Source: Oxytricha trifallax (Eukaryota > Ciliophora > Spirotrichea > Sporadotrichida > Oxytrichidae). Taken from it: a stretch of 64,000 nucleotides of DNA. The translations under genes and the position numbers were made by a program. How positions within the stretch are numbered: the first letter of the stretch is position 1; every line of letters starts with the position of its first letter. The stretch is taken from the NCBI GenBank assembly GCA_000711775.1, contig ARYC01018366.1, positions 32,870 to 96,869 of the forward strand, in the 5' to 3' direction. Shown piece after piece: positions 1-11,899 of the stretch. The notes below the pieces were generated by a model. The model worked only from the letters and a program-made list of their open reading frames with translations, was not told the origin of the DNA and did not search any database.

Positions 1-373
1 TAGTTAAAGTTGCTTTTATAATATTAGCTTATAAATTCTCGTAACATAAAAATTGAAGAAAAAAAATATATATATAGGTAAATAAATGTTAACTGCCATT
101 AGACTTTGACAATATTAAAAAGAAGATTGGTTGGTATTTAAAAATTGCCATTGAATTTTAATTTAGTTGCACAATTAACTAAACTGCATTGACTGAATAT
201 AAGAAACGACTCATCGTTTAAAACTTTGTCATTTCTCATAACATTTTTCAGTTTTGATCTTATTATTTATACGGTATATCGTAATAATTCTAGTTTCTAA
301 TGCTTAGAATTAGTCAGACTGCTCATTTAATTAAATATATAGTTGCCTTAATAATGACACAAATTTTAATGGA
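1..373. other. non-coding flank, nothing recognised
   Basis: AT-rich sequence downstream of the GSK3-type kinase stop codon. I see no open frame with protein-like composition and no repeat. Confidence 0.5.
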
Positions 374-2643
374 TCAGTAGAATCTGAAGAAGTCATGTCT
401 CAGAGCTTGATCGCAAGTCAACCTCTGCTTTGGATTCCACTTAAGCATACCTTCAAGCAAATCAGCGCACATCCTTCTGTCCTCAATCTATGAAAAAAGT
501 TTTTGATTTTTTATGTTACTTACAGATAGTTCCTTAGGAAGAATATGGACAAAGTCTTTCTTAGGGATATCGTCAAGTTTGTGAACCAAGTTAATGGTGT
601 CTTTAGTCATTTACGAGGACATATGTTAGAGGTCGTCCTTAGTTGGAAGACCTAAGACTGCGACTTGTTCAATCAATTGGCTTCCTTCTGTTTTGCCAGG
701 GAATAGTGGTCTTAAAGTCAAGAGCTCTGCAAAAATGCAACCAATCGCTATAAGCGTAAAATAATAAAAAGTGTAAGCATTTTTTACTTGATTTATTCCC
801 ATTTTAAATTGCTTATTTTAAAATAAGTTAAACTTCATGAACAATGATAATTTTGTATGAAATCCTAAACTGCCACTCTTCTTATGAAACTTACCCCAAA
901 TATCGATTTTACTTGTGTAGTCAGAGCAAGCAAGTATTAATTCAGGTGCTCTGTAATATCTGCTCACAATGTATGGAGTGTTGAGGCCACCATCATCAAG
1001 TATCTTTGCTGACCCAAAATCGCATATTTTAATGATTCCTTCTTCAGTCAGCAAAATGTTCTCTGGCTTCAAGTCTCTGTGGCAAATTCTTTGTTGATGA
1101 ACGTAGCGCATTCCATCTAAAATCTAGCGCATGTACTCTCTTACTTCATCCAAAGGAATGTATTAATTAATGTTATAAAATGGACAATCGTTTTTAGGTT
1201 GAAATAATAAGAGAGAAATTAATAATCACTCTGACTATTAAAGAGACCAAATAAATTCTTAGGAAGATTTCAACAATTTATATTTTATTAAATTAAAGTA
1301 TTAGTAATTATATGAGTATTTTTCTTTTTGCTTGTGGGTCTAGATGACCTCCTCAAGATTAGTTTTGCAGAATTCAAATATGAGATTTTGAGCGGTTTTT
1401 CCCTCTTCATTTTTCGAATAGTAAATCATGAACCCAAATCTTTTTCATATATTCACTTTCACGACATTTTGTGTAGAATTATCAATAGCCACATATAAAA
1501 TAAGAAAATGCTTGTCAAAATTTGCTACGTTTAAAATAATACAAACAAATATTATTTCATAATTCAATTTATTTGACAAATGCCAATAATTTGCGAATTC
1601 TACATATGAATCTGAATTCCTAATCATCAAATTTGCCAAAAAATTCACAGTTAAAATTTAGTCTACTGTATATGACTATTATGGGGTTTTTAATGTCTAG
1701 CATCTTAATCACATTATTGCAGTCGCGTAACTTGTCTAAGACTTCAAATTCACGAGAGACATACTCTCCAGCTTTTGTGGTTCTCTTCACAGCTACAGTC
1801 TGCTTGTGCACTTTATCGTAGGCTTCAAAAACGTAACCTATAACAATTAGCTTTTAGTCAGGATTTTAAAGAATGGAGGCAAAATGGAAAATTTTCAAAC
1901 AAAAAACTTCGGGGGGGGGGGAAGTTTCCTGCACTCGAGGAAGTTTCCTGCACTTTTTTTTTATGTAAAATTTAATAAATTTTACATAAATTAAGAAAAT
2001 TTAACATTTTTATGACCCTTTAAAATTTAAGGGATAATCATTTTAGTAGTTCGAGAAAATATAGTCTAGCATTATATAGGTATGTAATGAACAAGGTAAA
2101 TTGAATCAGAATTTCTATAAGAATAGGATACAATATTTGGAATTACTTTGAGTAAATAGAAGACAATGTAATGATTTAGAGACAGAAACCTTAAAATATC
2201 AGATGAAATATGTCATAGTTGTTGAAATCTTAAGAGAAATATTGAATAATTAATCAATAAATTAACTATAATTTTATCAATGAAATTAGTTTGAAAGTGG
2301 TTATAGTTGTTATAAATATAATTTTAATAATAAAAAAAAAATTAAAAAAAAGTGCAGGAAACTTCCCTAAAATTTTTTTTTTATCATAAACCAGTGCAGG
2401 AAACTTCCCCCCCCCCAAAACTTCTAATGGTATCAGACTGATTTATGAAGAAATCTAGAATTTTCACTTATGTAAGCATCTAGATTTAATAGAATCTCTA
2501 TTCAAAGTGACAATTATCATTTATAAAGAGTCCTGAGCGAGAAAAGTCAAAATTTTTGGACTATTGTCATACTTACCAAAAGATCCAGAGCCAATAATTT
2601 TCTTGGGCTCAAGGTCAAGGTATTCACCATTACTCTTTTACAT
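374..2643 (-). CDS. GSK3/shaggy-type serine/threonine protein kinase
   Basis: CMGC-group kinase, closest to GSK3 by eye. GSK3 enzymes phosphorylate primed substrates in signalling and cell-fate pathways. The start is the ATG at 2643 (M-Q-K-S-N-G-E). Exon 1 ends in the Gly-rich loop (GSGSFG) at about 2577, followed by GTAAGT, and the loop resumes with YVFEAYDK at about 1841 after TTATAG. The beta-3 lysine is in TVAVKR. The hinge segment [16 protein letters not shown] lies near 1390-1340, HRDLKPEN near 1080, CDFGSAK near 1020, and the activation loop [11 protein letters not shown] near 970. [11 protein letters not shown] with its SRYYRAPE tyrosine is the GSK3 signature. Later exons run [10 protein letters not shown] (about 750) and [11 protein letters not shown] (about 490) to RFY and TGA. 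Exons are separated by short introns. The piece between about 1450 and 1690 does not splice cleanly by GT-AG and could be an IES. Intron 1 holds an inverted-repeat element. Confidence 0.88.
1911..2416. mobile_element. 506-bp inverted-repeat (MITE-like) element with 8-bp direct repeats
   Basis: The left end is 11 G followed by AAGTTTCCTGCAC, and the right end is GTGCAGGAAACTT followed by 10 C, so the ends are inverted copies. Each end carries a second copy of the GGAAGTTTCCTGCACT unit just inside, 3 bp away on the left and about 30 bp away on the right. The element is flanked by AAAACTTC at 1903-1910 and 2417-2424, a perfect 8-bp direct repeat that may be a target-site duplication or an IES pointer. 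The interior is AT-rich with no convincing ORF. It lies wholly inside the long first intron of the GSK3-type kinase. Probably a non-autonomous transposon. Confidence 0.85.
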
Positions 2644-2986
2644 TGTAAATTATGAAGAATGAGCTAAAAATACATTAAAAATAGTTAAAAATAAAAAAAT
2701 TATGATTAGTTTTTATAAAACCTATTAATTTTACAGAGCCATCCAGTATGAAATATATTATTTAATTTAAAAATTAATGATTTTTTAAAATACGCTTCAA
2801 TACTCCACAATCTCAAAATGACATTAGTAAATATTTAATTTTCAAAAATAAATCTCACTCCCTAAACATTCTTTCTGTCCAATTAATATTGTAAATCTAT
2901 ATTATGTTTATTGTTAAACTATTCTATTTTAGATTGAAGTATTTTTAATATAAGAATAAGTCAGGCGTACTCATAGGGACAAACGG

Positions 2987-3337
2987 TCAGCATTAATATC
3001 TTTCAATCAGGGCTCTCAACCAGGGTTTACTGTCTTCGTCAAAGATAGCTTCTACGTTCCTTAAAAGGAGCTCCTTCAAATCTTTTTGATTTGAATCAAT
3101 CGTTATAAATTAAATTAAAAAATCTTTATACTTTTTATGGTAGTGATTCAAAGCAATTAAATTAGAAATTAATTGATTATCTTTACGAAAATAACTTGAA
3201 AAATAAAAATAAAGCTTATAGATACTCATGCTACATAGATTAGGAATAGCTTGTACAATCAAAGAAGAATTATACTTTTCTAAGTGGTCTACACGAGAGA
3301 ATAGACATTGACCCATTTCTTCATAAGAAAACGACAT
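2987..3337 (-). CDS. hypothetical protein overlapping the MCM7 3' end
   Basis: Open frame of about 116 residues starting [11 protein letters not shown] and ending KPWLRALIERYQC followed by TGA. It overlaps the last codons of MCM7 by 17 bp in another frame on the same strand. An upstream ATG (MCILTKKK) at 3361 would enlarge the overlap. The composition (charged and aromatic residues, moderate Leu) is protein-like, and the frame uses TAA as Gln near its middle. No family recognised. It could be the tail of another gene whose 5' part lies elsewhere, a short independent gene, or chance. Confidence 0.35.
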
Positions 3338-6099
3338 TTTCTTCTTCGTCAATATACACAATGCTTAGATTCTTGTAGTATTTCATCACTTCTAAGAGTT
3401 CTTCCTTATTAGTTTTCAAGGACTATTATGTATTTATAAGTATTTCAATTTAAGCATGTAAAAAGAGAATCAAAAAAGGTTTTAAAACCAAGTTCTCTTT
3501 ATGGTATTAATGTAAATTTAATCTATAATAGAAGTGACTCTTTTGGATACGCTTGAGAATTTCATCTGTCTTCATTTGATTTTCTCCTCCTTCATTAATA
3601 ACTGTTCTCACTGCATTAATTATTTGAGTCATCCTGTCACTGTACTTTTCATCCCTGACTATCATAAAGTAATTTAGAAATTTATTTAGATCGAATAATA
3701 TTTAACTTACAAACTTTCTTTATCTAATTAGTAGATTCAGCCTTCATGCTTCTCAAGCTTCTAATTGAGAAATCCATTAGCTTAAGAGCTTCGTCTACAT
3801 CTCCTTGTTCGACTTAATTTCTGAATGAAAGCTTAGCCATTGCTTGAGCAAGTCTGATGATACCTAGCAAAGTTCTAGGGGTGACATAAAAAATTTAAAG
3901 ATTAAAGTATTTTAAATAAACTTAACTTTTTGAAGTTTACATGTAAGATTGTTCATCAAGTCCGTCTCTCTAAATCTTTCTCTTTTCAACGTACTTTGCG
4001 ACAATATAAACTTTAAAAAAAAGGAATTATTTATTCTTAAGTTTAATTCATATTTAGTTATGGAGTTCATGTGGAATAACTGGTTGGAATTATTAGGCTT
4101 TAGCAATAAATGCTCTCATAACCTCAGCATCAATTTGGAAATAATTTTCTCTAACTGGTGCTTTCAATGTTCTATGAACTGTGGCTACATGACGAGCTAA
4201 GGCTTAATCATTTTGTTCATTTATTTAATCAAGAAGCAAGAATAATAGATCAAATCTTGAAAGCAGAGCAGCAGGTAAATTGATGTTCTCGTGAGGCTTC
4301 AACTTTTAATTATATCTACCGTAGAGTGGATTAGCAGCAGCTAGAATTGAAGTTCTGGCATTGAGGGAAGTTGTGATACCTGCCTTTGCAATACTGACAG
4401 TTTGTTGTTCCATAACTTCGTGAATATTTGTTCTGTCTCTTTCATCCATCTTATCGAACTCATCAATACAACATATACCTGTATCTGAAAGAACTAAGGC
4501 ACCACCTTCAAGAACAAGTTCTTTAGTGATTGTATCTCTTGTAACTGCAGCAGTAAGACCTACTCCTGAAGAACCTTTACCAGTTGTGTAGATACCTCTA
4601 GGAGCAAATGTGGCAATATGCTTTAAAAGCTGTGATTTTGCAACACCTGGATCCCCCATCAACAATACATTGATTGTTCCTCTAATCTTCATTCCATCAA
4701 CCATTTCTTTTGTGACTCCTCCTACCATAAGCAAAAGTAATGCTCTCTTGACTTCATCCATACCAAAGATTTCTGGACAAATTGACTCTGCTAATCTAGT
4801 GTACACTAAGTAGTCTGTTTCAGATGAAGCTCTTAAGTTGTCTACCTTTTCAAGATTTTCAGCAGAGAGGAAACTTTCTTTGAAGTTTTACTTACAATTA
4901 AAGTCAAAAGTTAAAATCCTGTATACAATTATATCCTTACTGACATTGAAGCATTCTAAGTAAGTGTCGTGAGCAAGACCTGCTCTCATTGCAGCAAATC
5001 CTTGGAATGGTGCTGGTAGGTAAACTCCTGTAATTGTTACAATATCTCCGGGACCGCATCTTCTTGTGTTAATTCCTTTAGCAACGCATTTCATGGATCT
5101 TGGTACATGACCGATAGGAACTTGCTCACTAGGTTCTTGAATTTTGATTTCTTAGAAACTCACAAACTTTGAGCTCTTAACTTGCATCATAAGCTGACCT
5201 TTGGTTTAGTTGGTTCTGCATTTCTTTGAATCGCATTCAACTTTAGGAGTAAACTCTCTAGTGTTGACAATTTGATAAACTTCATAACCGCAAACATCGC
5301 AAGCATAGACTGCAACTTAGATGCATGGTCTCACATCAGATACTCTAGTAACTATACCTCTGCAAGTAACTAGTGTTCCAATTTAATTAGATCTAATATC
5401 TCTCATTCTCTGTACTGCTTTCTTAGCGTTTTATCCATTAATTATGAAAACCTGATAAGATCTCTCAAGTTCTGGGGGTAATTGCATTTTAGCATCAATC
5501 ATGTTTGCGTTTCCTCCAAGAGAAGTAGTTTAATTCTGTTAGTATTGTTGTAAGTTTAGCTTTCTCTGATTCATAATAATTTCAAATGTGCTCATATCCT
5601 CTTCTCTGAAATTCACACTTGGTGCTGGCATGATTTAATCAATGACTCCTGAAAACAAGGACACATATCTCATTGTATTCATCTTAATTCTGTCAACGAA
5701 TACTCCATCTCTCTGGTTACTGAACAAAAGTTATTAAAATTAATAAGGAAGAAATTAAACAATAAATCTAATTAATTATTTTTAATTGTAAAAAAAAATG
5801 CTTCCTTAAAATGATAAATTTACTTGAAATACTCTGAAAGATCATCAATTTCAATATTGACATAGTTTGACTCTCTGTTTGCAATTTTTTGCTAAATTAA
5901 TGATTAAAACTATTGATTAATTACCAATTGGATCATGTACTTAAGTTTTCCATGCAGAGCATCTTCAACCAAAGTGGGCTCTTGGTAAGCTGAGAGGAAT
6001 TCGAGGCATTTCACTATTACTATTTAAAAAATTGGTAGAGTTACCTTTTTCAGCCTCGTAGTCAGGCATGTAAAGTTGCTTAGGTAGATTGAGTTGCAT
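3321..6099 (-). CDS. MCM7: MCM7, DNA replication licensing helicase subunit
   Basis: Subunit of the hetero-hexameric MCM2-7 helicase that unwinds DNA at replication origins in the nucleus. Start ATG at 6099 ([15 protein letters not shown]). The N-terminal part carries a zinc-binding pattern (CDVCGYE, then CDSKKCR) near 5300-5210. The OB region includes VPRSMKC and [12 protein letters not shown] near 5100-5020. The AAA+ core spans about 4810-4210: Walker A GDPGVAKS, then [16 protein letters not shown], Walker [25 protein letters not shown] and arginine finger LLSRFD. The C-terminal winged-helix tail ends [12 protein letters not shown] and TGA at 3321. The wording [19 protein letters not shown] and the [11 protein letters not shown] region favour MCM7 over other paralogues. 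Several short introns are present. One near 3900-3945 does not resolve to a GT-AG junction. Confidence 0.93.
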
Positions 6100-7385
6100 T
6101 TATTTTTCCGCAATTTCTTTATTAATATATTTACAATCTACCGCTGAAATACTTAAACAAATTCAAACAAACAAAGCTTTATTAATCTTAAATTTACTGC
6201 AAATCTTTTGATGTTGCTCCCACTGCTTTCGCGTATTCAAACAGTTCATGCGAGTTGTTGTTTGCAAACAACACTAGTTAAAGAATAAGAATATCTTGAA
6301 ATGCTTACAAGTGTCATCTACACAGAGGATGATATTGTGCTTGCGCTTTGAGAATTCTTTCAAGTGCTTCATTAGTGAGATCACACTGCATGTGTTTGTG
6401 CATGCGTTACTAGTAAGGCAGAATTCAACTGGAATATTCTATTCGACAATTCGATCGTATTCTTCATTGGTCTATACAAAGTGTTAAAACTTTAATAATT
6501 AAAGATACCATATGATAGCAGTGTCCAAGTCTATTTGGTTTAAAGTTAATCATGTCACTATTTTCATTCATTTAAGATTCTGTTTCTCCACAGTGCAAGG
6601 TTATCTTTAAACCTGCTTCTTTAGCTCTCTCTAAATCAATCTTATAATCATCAAAGCTTCCCACTCTTGGATCCCCGCTTAATTCGATTCCAACAACATA
6701 CTTGTTTAAATTATAATAACTAAATTTTTGTGTTTCTTTCCTCTTTGAATTTAATCGCTAAGTCAATCAACCCTTTTGACCTCTCTTCGTTGTACTGTGG
6801 TATTCTCTATAAACTTAGCAGCAGTCTAACTCTTATATCTCCATTAAATTCTTCTTCACCATCTTTTATTGCTTGAATTACATTTTGCACGTATTTCTCT
6901 GCACTCTCTAAGTTGCCCTCGCTATCTTTAAATTCCTTTGGAGTCGTCCTTAATTCCAAATACCTCACATTATGCTTCATGCTATCCTGTATAATTTCTC
7001 GCACTACTCTGTACATAATCTCATTCGATGTGACTACTTAGGAGACACACTTAAAGATTTCAAAGCCCATTTACAGATTAATGTTGTAGAAATCTATGTG
7101 CTCAATTGATACACCTTTTTTCTCGCATAATTCCATAAAAGTCTCTGCTCTCAAAGACCCACTGATATGATTATGCAATTCTATCTTGGGTAATTAGTGA
7201 CAATCTTAGAATAATTATTGAATTTATTTCACATCAAGGCCTTATTCTTTCAGTTGACTAGAAGCATCTTAAGATTTTTATGTTTTAGACTTGTTTTATT
7301 CTAGCATTCTCTATTCTGCTTCTAGTTAGACTTGACGTTTAAACTCTTCAAGGTCAGCATCGAAATCTTACTCAAATCTTTCCAT
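6062..7385 (-). CDS. adenosine deaminase-like (ADAL) metal-dependent hydrolase
   Basis: Member of the adenosine/AMP deaminase family, most like ADAL enzymes that act on N6-modified AMP. Start ATG at 7385 (MERFEQDFDADLEEF). The metal-binding LPKIELHNHISGSLR motif is near 7190, the helical segment RYLELRTTPKEF near 6970, VVGIELSGDPRVGSFDDY near 6690-6640, the catalytic LHCGETE near 6590, NRLGHCYHM near 6530 and the late metal ligand motif CVDDTC near 6315. All key motifs of the barrel are present in order, so the enzyme is probably active. The C-terminal segment ends HELFEYAKAVGA near 6200. The first in-frame TGA lies at 6062, inside the MCM7 5' end, so the true stop may be earlier or an intron may intervene. 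It is head-to-tail with MCM7. Confidence 0.85.
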
Positions 7386-7534
7386 TTTGTATTAAATCTG
7401 TATATTTCTATTTTTAATTGCAATATTAAAAGTAAATATTAGCATTTTATTAATAAGAAATTGAACTTAACATTAATTAATTACATTACTTCAATTGATA
7501 AACTAATTTATAATTTAATTTGTTTTACAGATAA

Positions 7535-10500
7535 TCATTCCTCTTCGTCATCAAGTTTATCAAATTCATTTAGAGCATTTTCTAATTATTACCCTAGTGA
7601 TAAATGATGGTCAGTATTGCTTTAAACATTAATAAACCTTTTGTAAAAATATATAAATAAGATAAATTAATATATGACAGGTTTATGTTGTTCATTATGA
7701 TTGAAGTTATGATTGACGAGTTACTAAGAAGTTGTGGAATTTATTCCCTATCCACTGATAATTTAAGTTCTTGCTAGGTTTTGAGACATGTCAGTTTAGA
7801 AGTGATGGTTTAAGTGTGGCATTCCAAAACCAGGTATATTTTGGCCATTATATGGACTATAGAAGTAAAATTTATTAATAAAAATAAAAATTATCAAGTT
7901 GTTGGTAGAAAACTAGTTGTGTGTGAAGCCTTATTAAGGCATGTGATTCCCTGTCTAGTATTAGTATGGGTATACATTTTAATTTATTTGAAAATTATTC
8001 ATATTTGGAGTGGAAGTGAAGGGGAACAATTAATCACTGTGATGTCTTATCTATTAAGTTGAACTCATATTTGGGTATTGCTAGTATTAAGGTGTGTTTT
8101 ATATAGGAGCTTGGTTAATGAAAGGATTTCCGTACATTGGTGGATAGGGTATATTAGTTTAGTATTAAAATAATTGTTACTACTGCTGCTGCTACTATTG
8201 CTATATTTATAAATAGTAGGTATTATACTGCTCTGGAGTCATTGGAATTTATTAGAGCCCACTATTGAAATTTTGATAGTTTCCATAACAAGTTTATTAA
8301 GGAGTTGCTTAATTATTGAAATGGCAATTGCAATGAGCATGGCATTCTGAAGTTATTTATTATTAAGTCTGCTTAGCTTTATTGTTTGATTTTTCTCTAG
8401 ATTTTTTAACTTAACTTTTAGGTTTATTTCTGCTTTAAACTTCTTTTTAATTTCCTTTTTCATTTATTTCTTAATCGAACAAAATCCTTGAAGATTTTAA
8501 TTCTTATTATTGTTAAAAAAGGAAAATTAAAAAAGATTGTATGTTAATTATAGAAGATAAAATACTTAGCCTGTTATTTTTGCTGGTAGTAGACTTTAAA
8601 AATTAAATTCTATGATAGAGATATTATAAAAACATATTATCCTTAAGTCATACCAAATGAAAAATCATCGCGTATATATATATACTGTTTGACTTATCAT
8701 TAATTCGTTTATTGAATAATCATTCTTATTTGATAATTGGAGAAAAAAAAAATATCTGATTTCGTTATTTGAAGATTAAATGTGAGATTATTAATTTAGA
8801 ATTATATTAAGAATACTGAAAACCATTCTATAATAAACTATTTTTCAGTTCACTAGTTGGACTTTAAACTACAGATTGCTTCTAGCTACTTATAATTTAT
8901 TTTTAAAGGGAATTTTTGATGCTACTATTAGTGTTGTAACTCTTCCTGAGAGTAGAATTTTTATTCGATTCATCTTAAAACTCAATTCTTTCCCTATCAG
9001 TGATCGAAATATTGTTTATAGTGAGAAATTATGACATATTTTTAGCTGGTTTGTTCTTTGGAGTCCCTCTTTGTTATTTTTGATTATCTATTTCTTGAAT
9101 TTTACATATAAACTTAAAATATAGTAATAAATTATACACCTTGTTTCCTTCATGAGATTTTTAAATTTAGCTTAAATCAAACTCTCATCAACTTAGTCAT
9201 TTCTTTAAAGTTATTTAAACGGTTCATCAATTGAATTTTCATTTTTTAATTCTAATTTTGAAGAAGGTTTTCTTTTTAAGAGTCTTGATTTTGAACTATC
9301 AATATTTTCTTTGTCTTAAGTTTAGGTTATATTCTAGCTTACAGGTTCAGATTAATGCTAAATTTAATCTTCATATTTAGAGTTTTGTTTATTAATGTCA
9401 AGGTGAATTCGCTAATTTTCTATTTTATCATCGACTTGATGAGATGTATTAATCAGTTAACTTTCAGTCAAAACTTCTGGAGGTTAATTTGGTAGATAAA
9501 TAATACATTCAAACTCCCCAGCTTTCTTTTTCTATTTCTTACTAAAATTTATGGAAATGCTAGGAGCTTATTGATTTTAGAGTTAAGACTATGAAGTTGG
9601 GTTATTGGGAAATATTTTACTCTTTCTAACTTAATTTTAGGTTTTCTATTTCCCAGTCCCAGATTACCTTCTCTTTTAGAACATAGTACTTAAAGTAGGT
9701 TTTTCTTTTATTGGGGAAGTTGCAGCTAAATTACTAATTGTTTGAGATACCTAGGCTTATTTTGAAGAATTTTGCTTCTTTAAATTAAGTTTTGTCAATT
9801 CACTTGTCTCATTAAGCTTTTTCTTCTGACCAATCATATTTTATGAATAATTTGCTATATCAATGTGAGAGTTTCTCCCTTGTTTCATATTTATATATTT
9901 TGAAGAATCGTCATCTTTTTCTTTTCTATCTATTTTTTGGCTGTTCAGATACTTCTTAAAGTGGTCCTTTATGTTTACTTACTTAATTGGATTTTTGTGA
10001 GTCTCCTCTGTTTATATTTTGGACAGCTTTAAATGGTTTGATGTTGATTAAAAAGGAAGTTTTTTATTTTTAACTATTGATTCTCCTGCTTATTTCAAAG
10101 AAACATTTTAGTTAATGACATCATTTTTTGTTAAGACAATATCGTCTTTCTTAGAAATTTCTACTTTCATTTTATCTGTAATATTCTTGATTTTATCTTT
10201 TACAGAAGTAACATTGTTCCTTGGAGATTTTGGGTATATGTTCTCATTATTATGTTTTTAAGCTAAGTTACAATCTTCATTTAATGTGACTAAATTGTGA
10301 TTTTAAATAGGTAAGTTGCTCTAATCTTTTTAATTTTAGTTCTCTATAAGTTACAGTCTATAATTGGAATTAATTGGCTGATTAGTAGTCCCTTAAAAAG
10401 TTAATTATCTTTTTCTTTGTATATGATTGGTTCTTGGTTCCTAAATTTACTCAGAAAAGGTATTATCCTAGTTTTGAACAAGAATTGGAGTTTAAGAATG

Positions 10501-11869
10501 TCCTCTGTTCACTGAGTCTAAACGGTCATGACTGGTTTGCAAAATACTTCGATTAACTCTCACGTAATCTCTGTTTTTTATCTTATCAATTTAGTCAAAT
10601 AAACTACTTGCTTTATCTCCTAAAATTCTTTCTAAACTTTCATTTCTGAAATTGCTATTTTGTCTTTAATCTAAATGAGAATTGTCATAAGTTCTGACTT
10701 CATTGAATTAGAATTTATTTGTTCTTTGTGAAATTTGCTGAATATCATTCAGATTACCCGAAACGGGTTAATCATCTTGATAAGTATTTAGCTAATATTA
10801 AAGTCTTTACTGGCCAGATCTTTAATTTAAATCGTTTCTCAATGGCGGAGCTGCTGAAAATAGGTATTAAACTTTTTAAGTGTTATGTAATGCTTGAGAG
10901 ATAGGCAGATGAAAACTCTACCCTATATTGAAAGAGCTCTGCTCCAAATTGTTAAAAAAGAAATGGGATAAATAATAAATTTTAATCTAAAATTAATTAT
11001 AGCTCCTATTGCCTAGGAATAATTAATTATTTCAAAATCCTCTTCTTCATTAGAATGAACAAAATCACTTTGGAGTTATTTTGCGAAGTCATTTTTTATA
11101 GAATTCTATTATGTGACATAGTTGGAATTTGAGAATCCTCCTCCATTTTTCGCTATTGACTCTCTCAGGCATACTTATGGTGAATTCTAGGTATGATATT
11201 ATGAACTTTAGTTTACTTTATTAAAAGCTTTTTTAGCTTAAGAAATGTTTGAACTTTGATTTTTGACTCCTTACTTGGGCTATTTGTAATTAGTTTCTAT
11301 GTTTTGAGAGGGACCTTTGAATTATACCATAAACTAATTCATTTATGCAAACATTTTATTGCCTCTATCTGGCTAAACTAATCGTTACCTTTCACTCATA
11401 CTTCCTTTCTAATTGTTTTAACTTTCTCTGATACCTCCAAACAACCCCATAGCTTTCATAGGGCTTGAATCTCTCACAGTGTTAATGTGTATAGGCTTGA
11501 CTATTTAATGAGCTGATTAGTGATTAGAATTCATTTATTTTCTGCTATTTTGTGATTATATTGGCCTCTATCTCTGAGTTCCCTTCTTTGGAGGACTGCA
11601 CTTTGTAGGTTAAAATAAGATACTTTATAAAACAAAGCAATGTGTGGTTCTTATGATAACTCTGTATTTTATTGCGACATTAACTGAGTTGGTAAATTCA
11701 AATGCTCATTAGGTATCTCAAGAAAAGATTGTTCGGATACACCTCCATCAAATGAATTTTATTCCCCTTATACCATTGATGCTTTTTAATTTGTTTACCT
11801 CTTTTTTTGCAGGTTAACTCCAAGGTTCATCTTTTTATCATGAAATAAGTTTGCACTGCTCTTAGACAT
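7535..11869 (-). CDS. large Gln/Asn/Ser/Lys-rich, probably disordered protein
   Basis: A chain of long minus-strand open frames in which TAA/TAG are read as Gln. Candidate start is ATG at 11869 (MSKSSANLFHDKK). The C-terminus is NEFDKLDDEEE and TGA at 7535. Visible stretches include SQNNQKGSMSERQ (about 11400), NEEEDFEIINYSQ (about 11040), HNNENIYPKSPRNN (about 10250), KKAGEFECIIYLP (about 9530) and a poly-Gln run followed by PYPPMYGNPFINQ (about 8170). At least one clean intron is visible near 9095-9140 (GTGTAT to AAATAG). No globular domain recognised. The composition suggests a scaffold or RNA/chromatin-associated protein, which is inference only. A junction near 10970-10910 is unclear. 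It may extend upstream into the 12.3-12.8 kb exons. Confidence 0.7.
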
Positions 11870-11899
11870 TAAAATATATTAAATAAGTTATGAATATTT

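Noticed and set aside
10719-10904. Plus-strand ORF of 61 residues with reasonable composition
   Set aside because: It lies antisense inside the continuous Q-rich minus-strand frame, uses no TAA/TAG as Gln, and ends soon at TGA. I treat it as a shadow, though three frames are open here.
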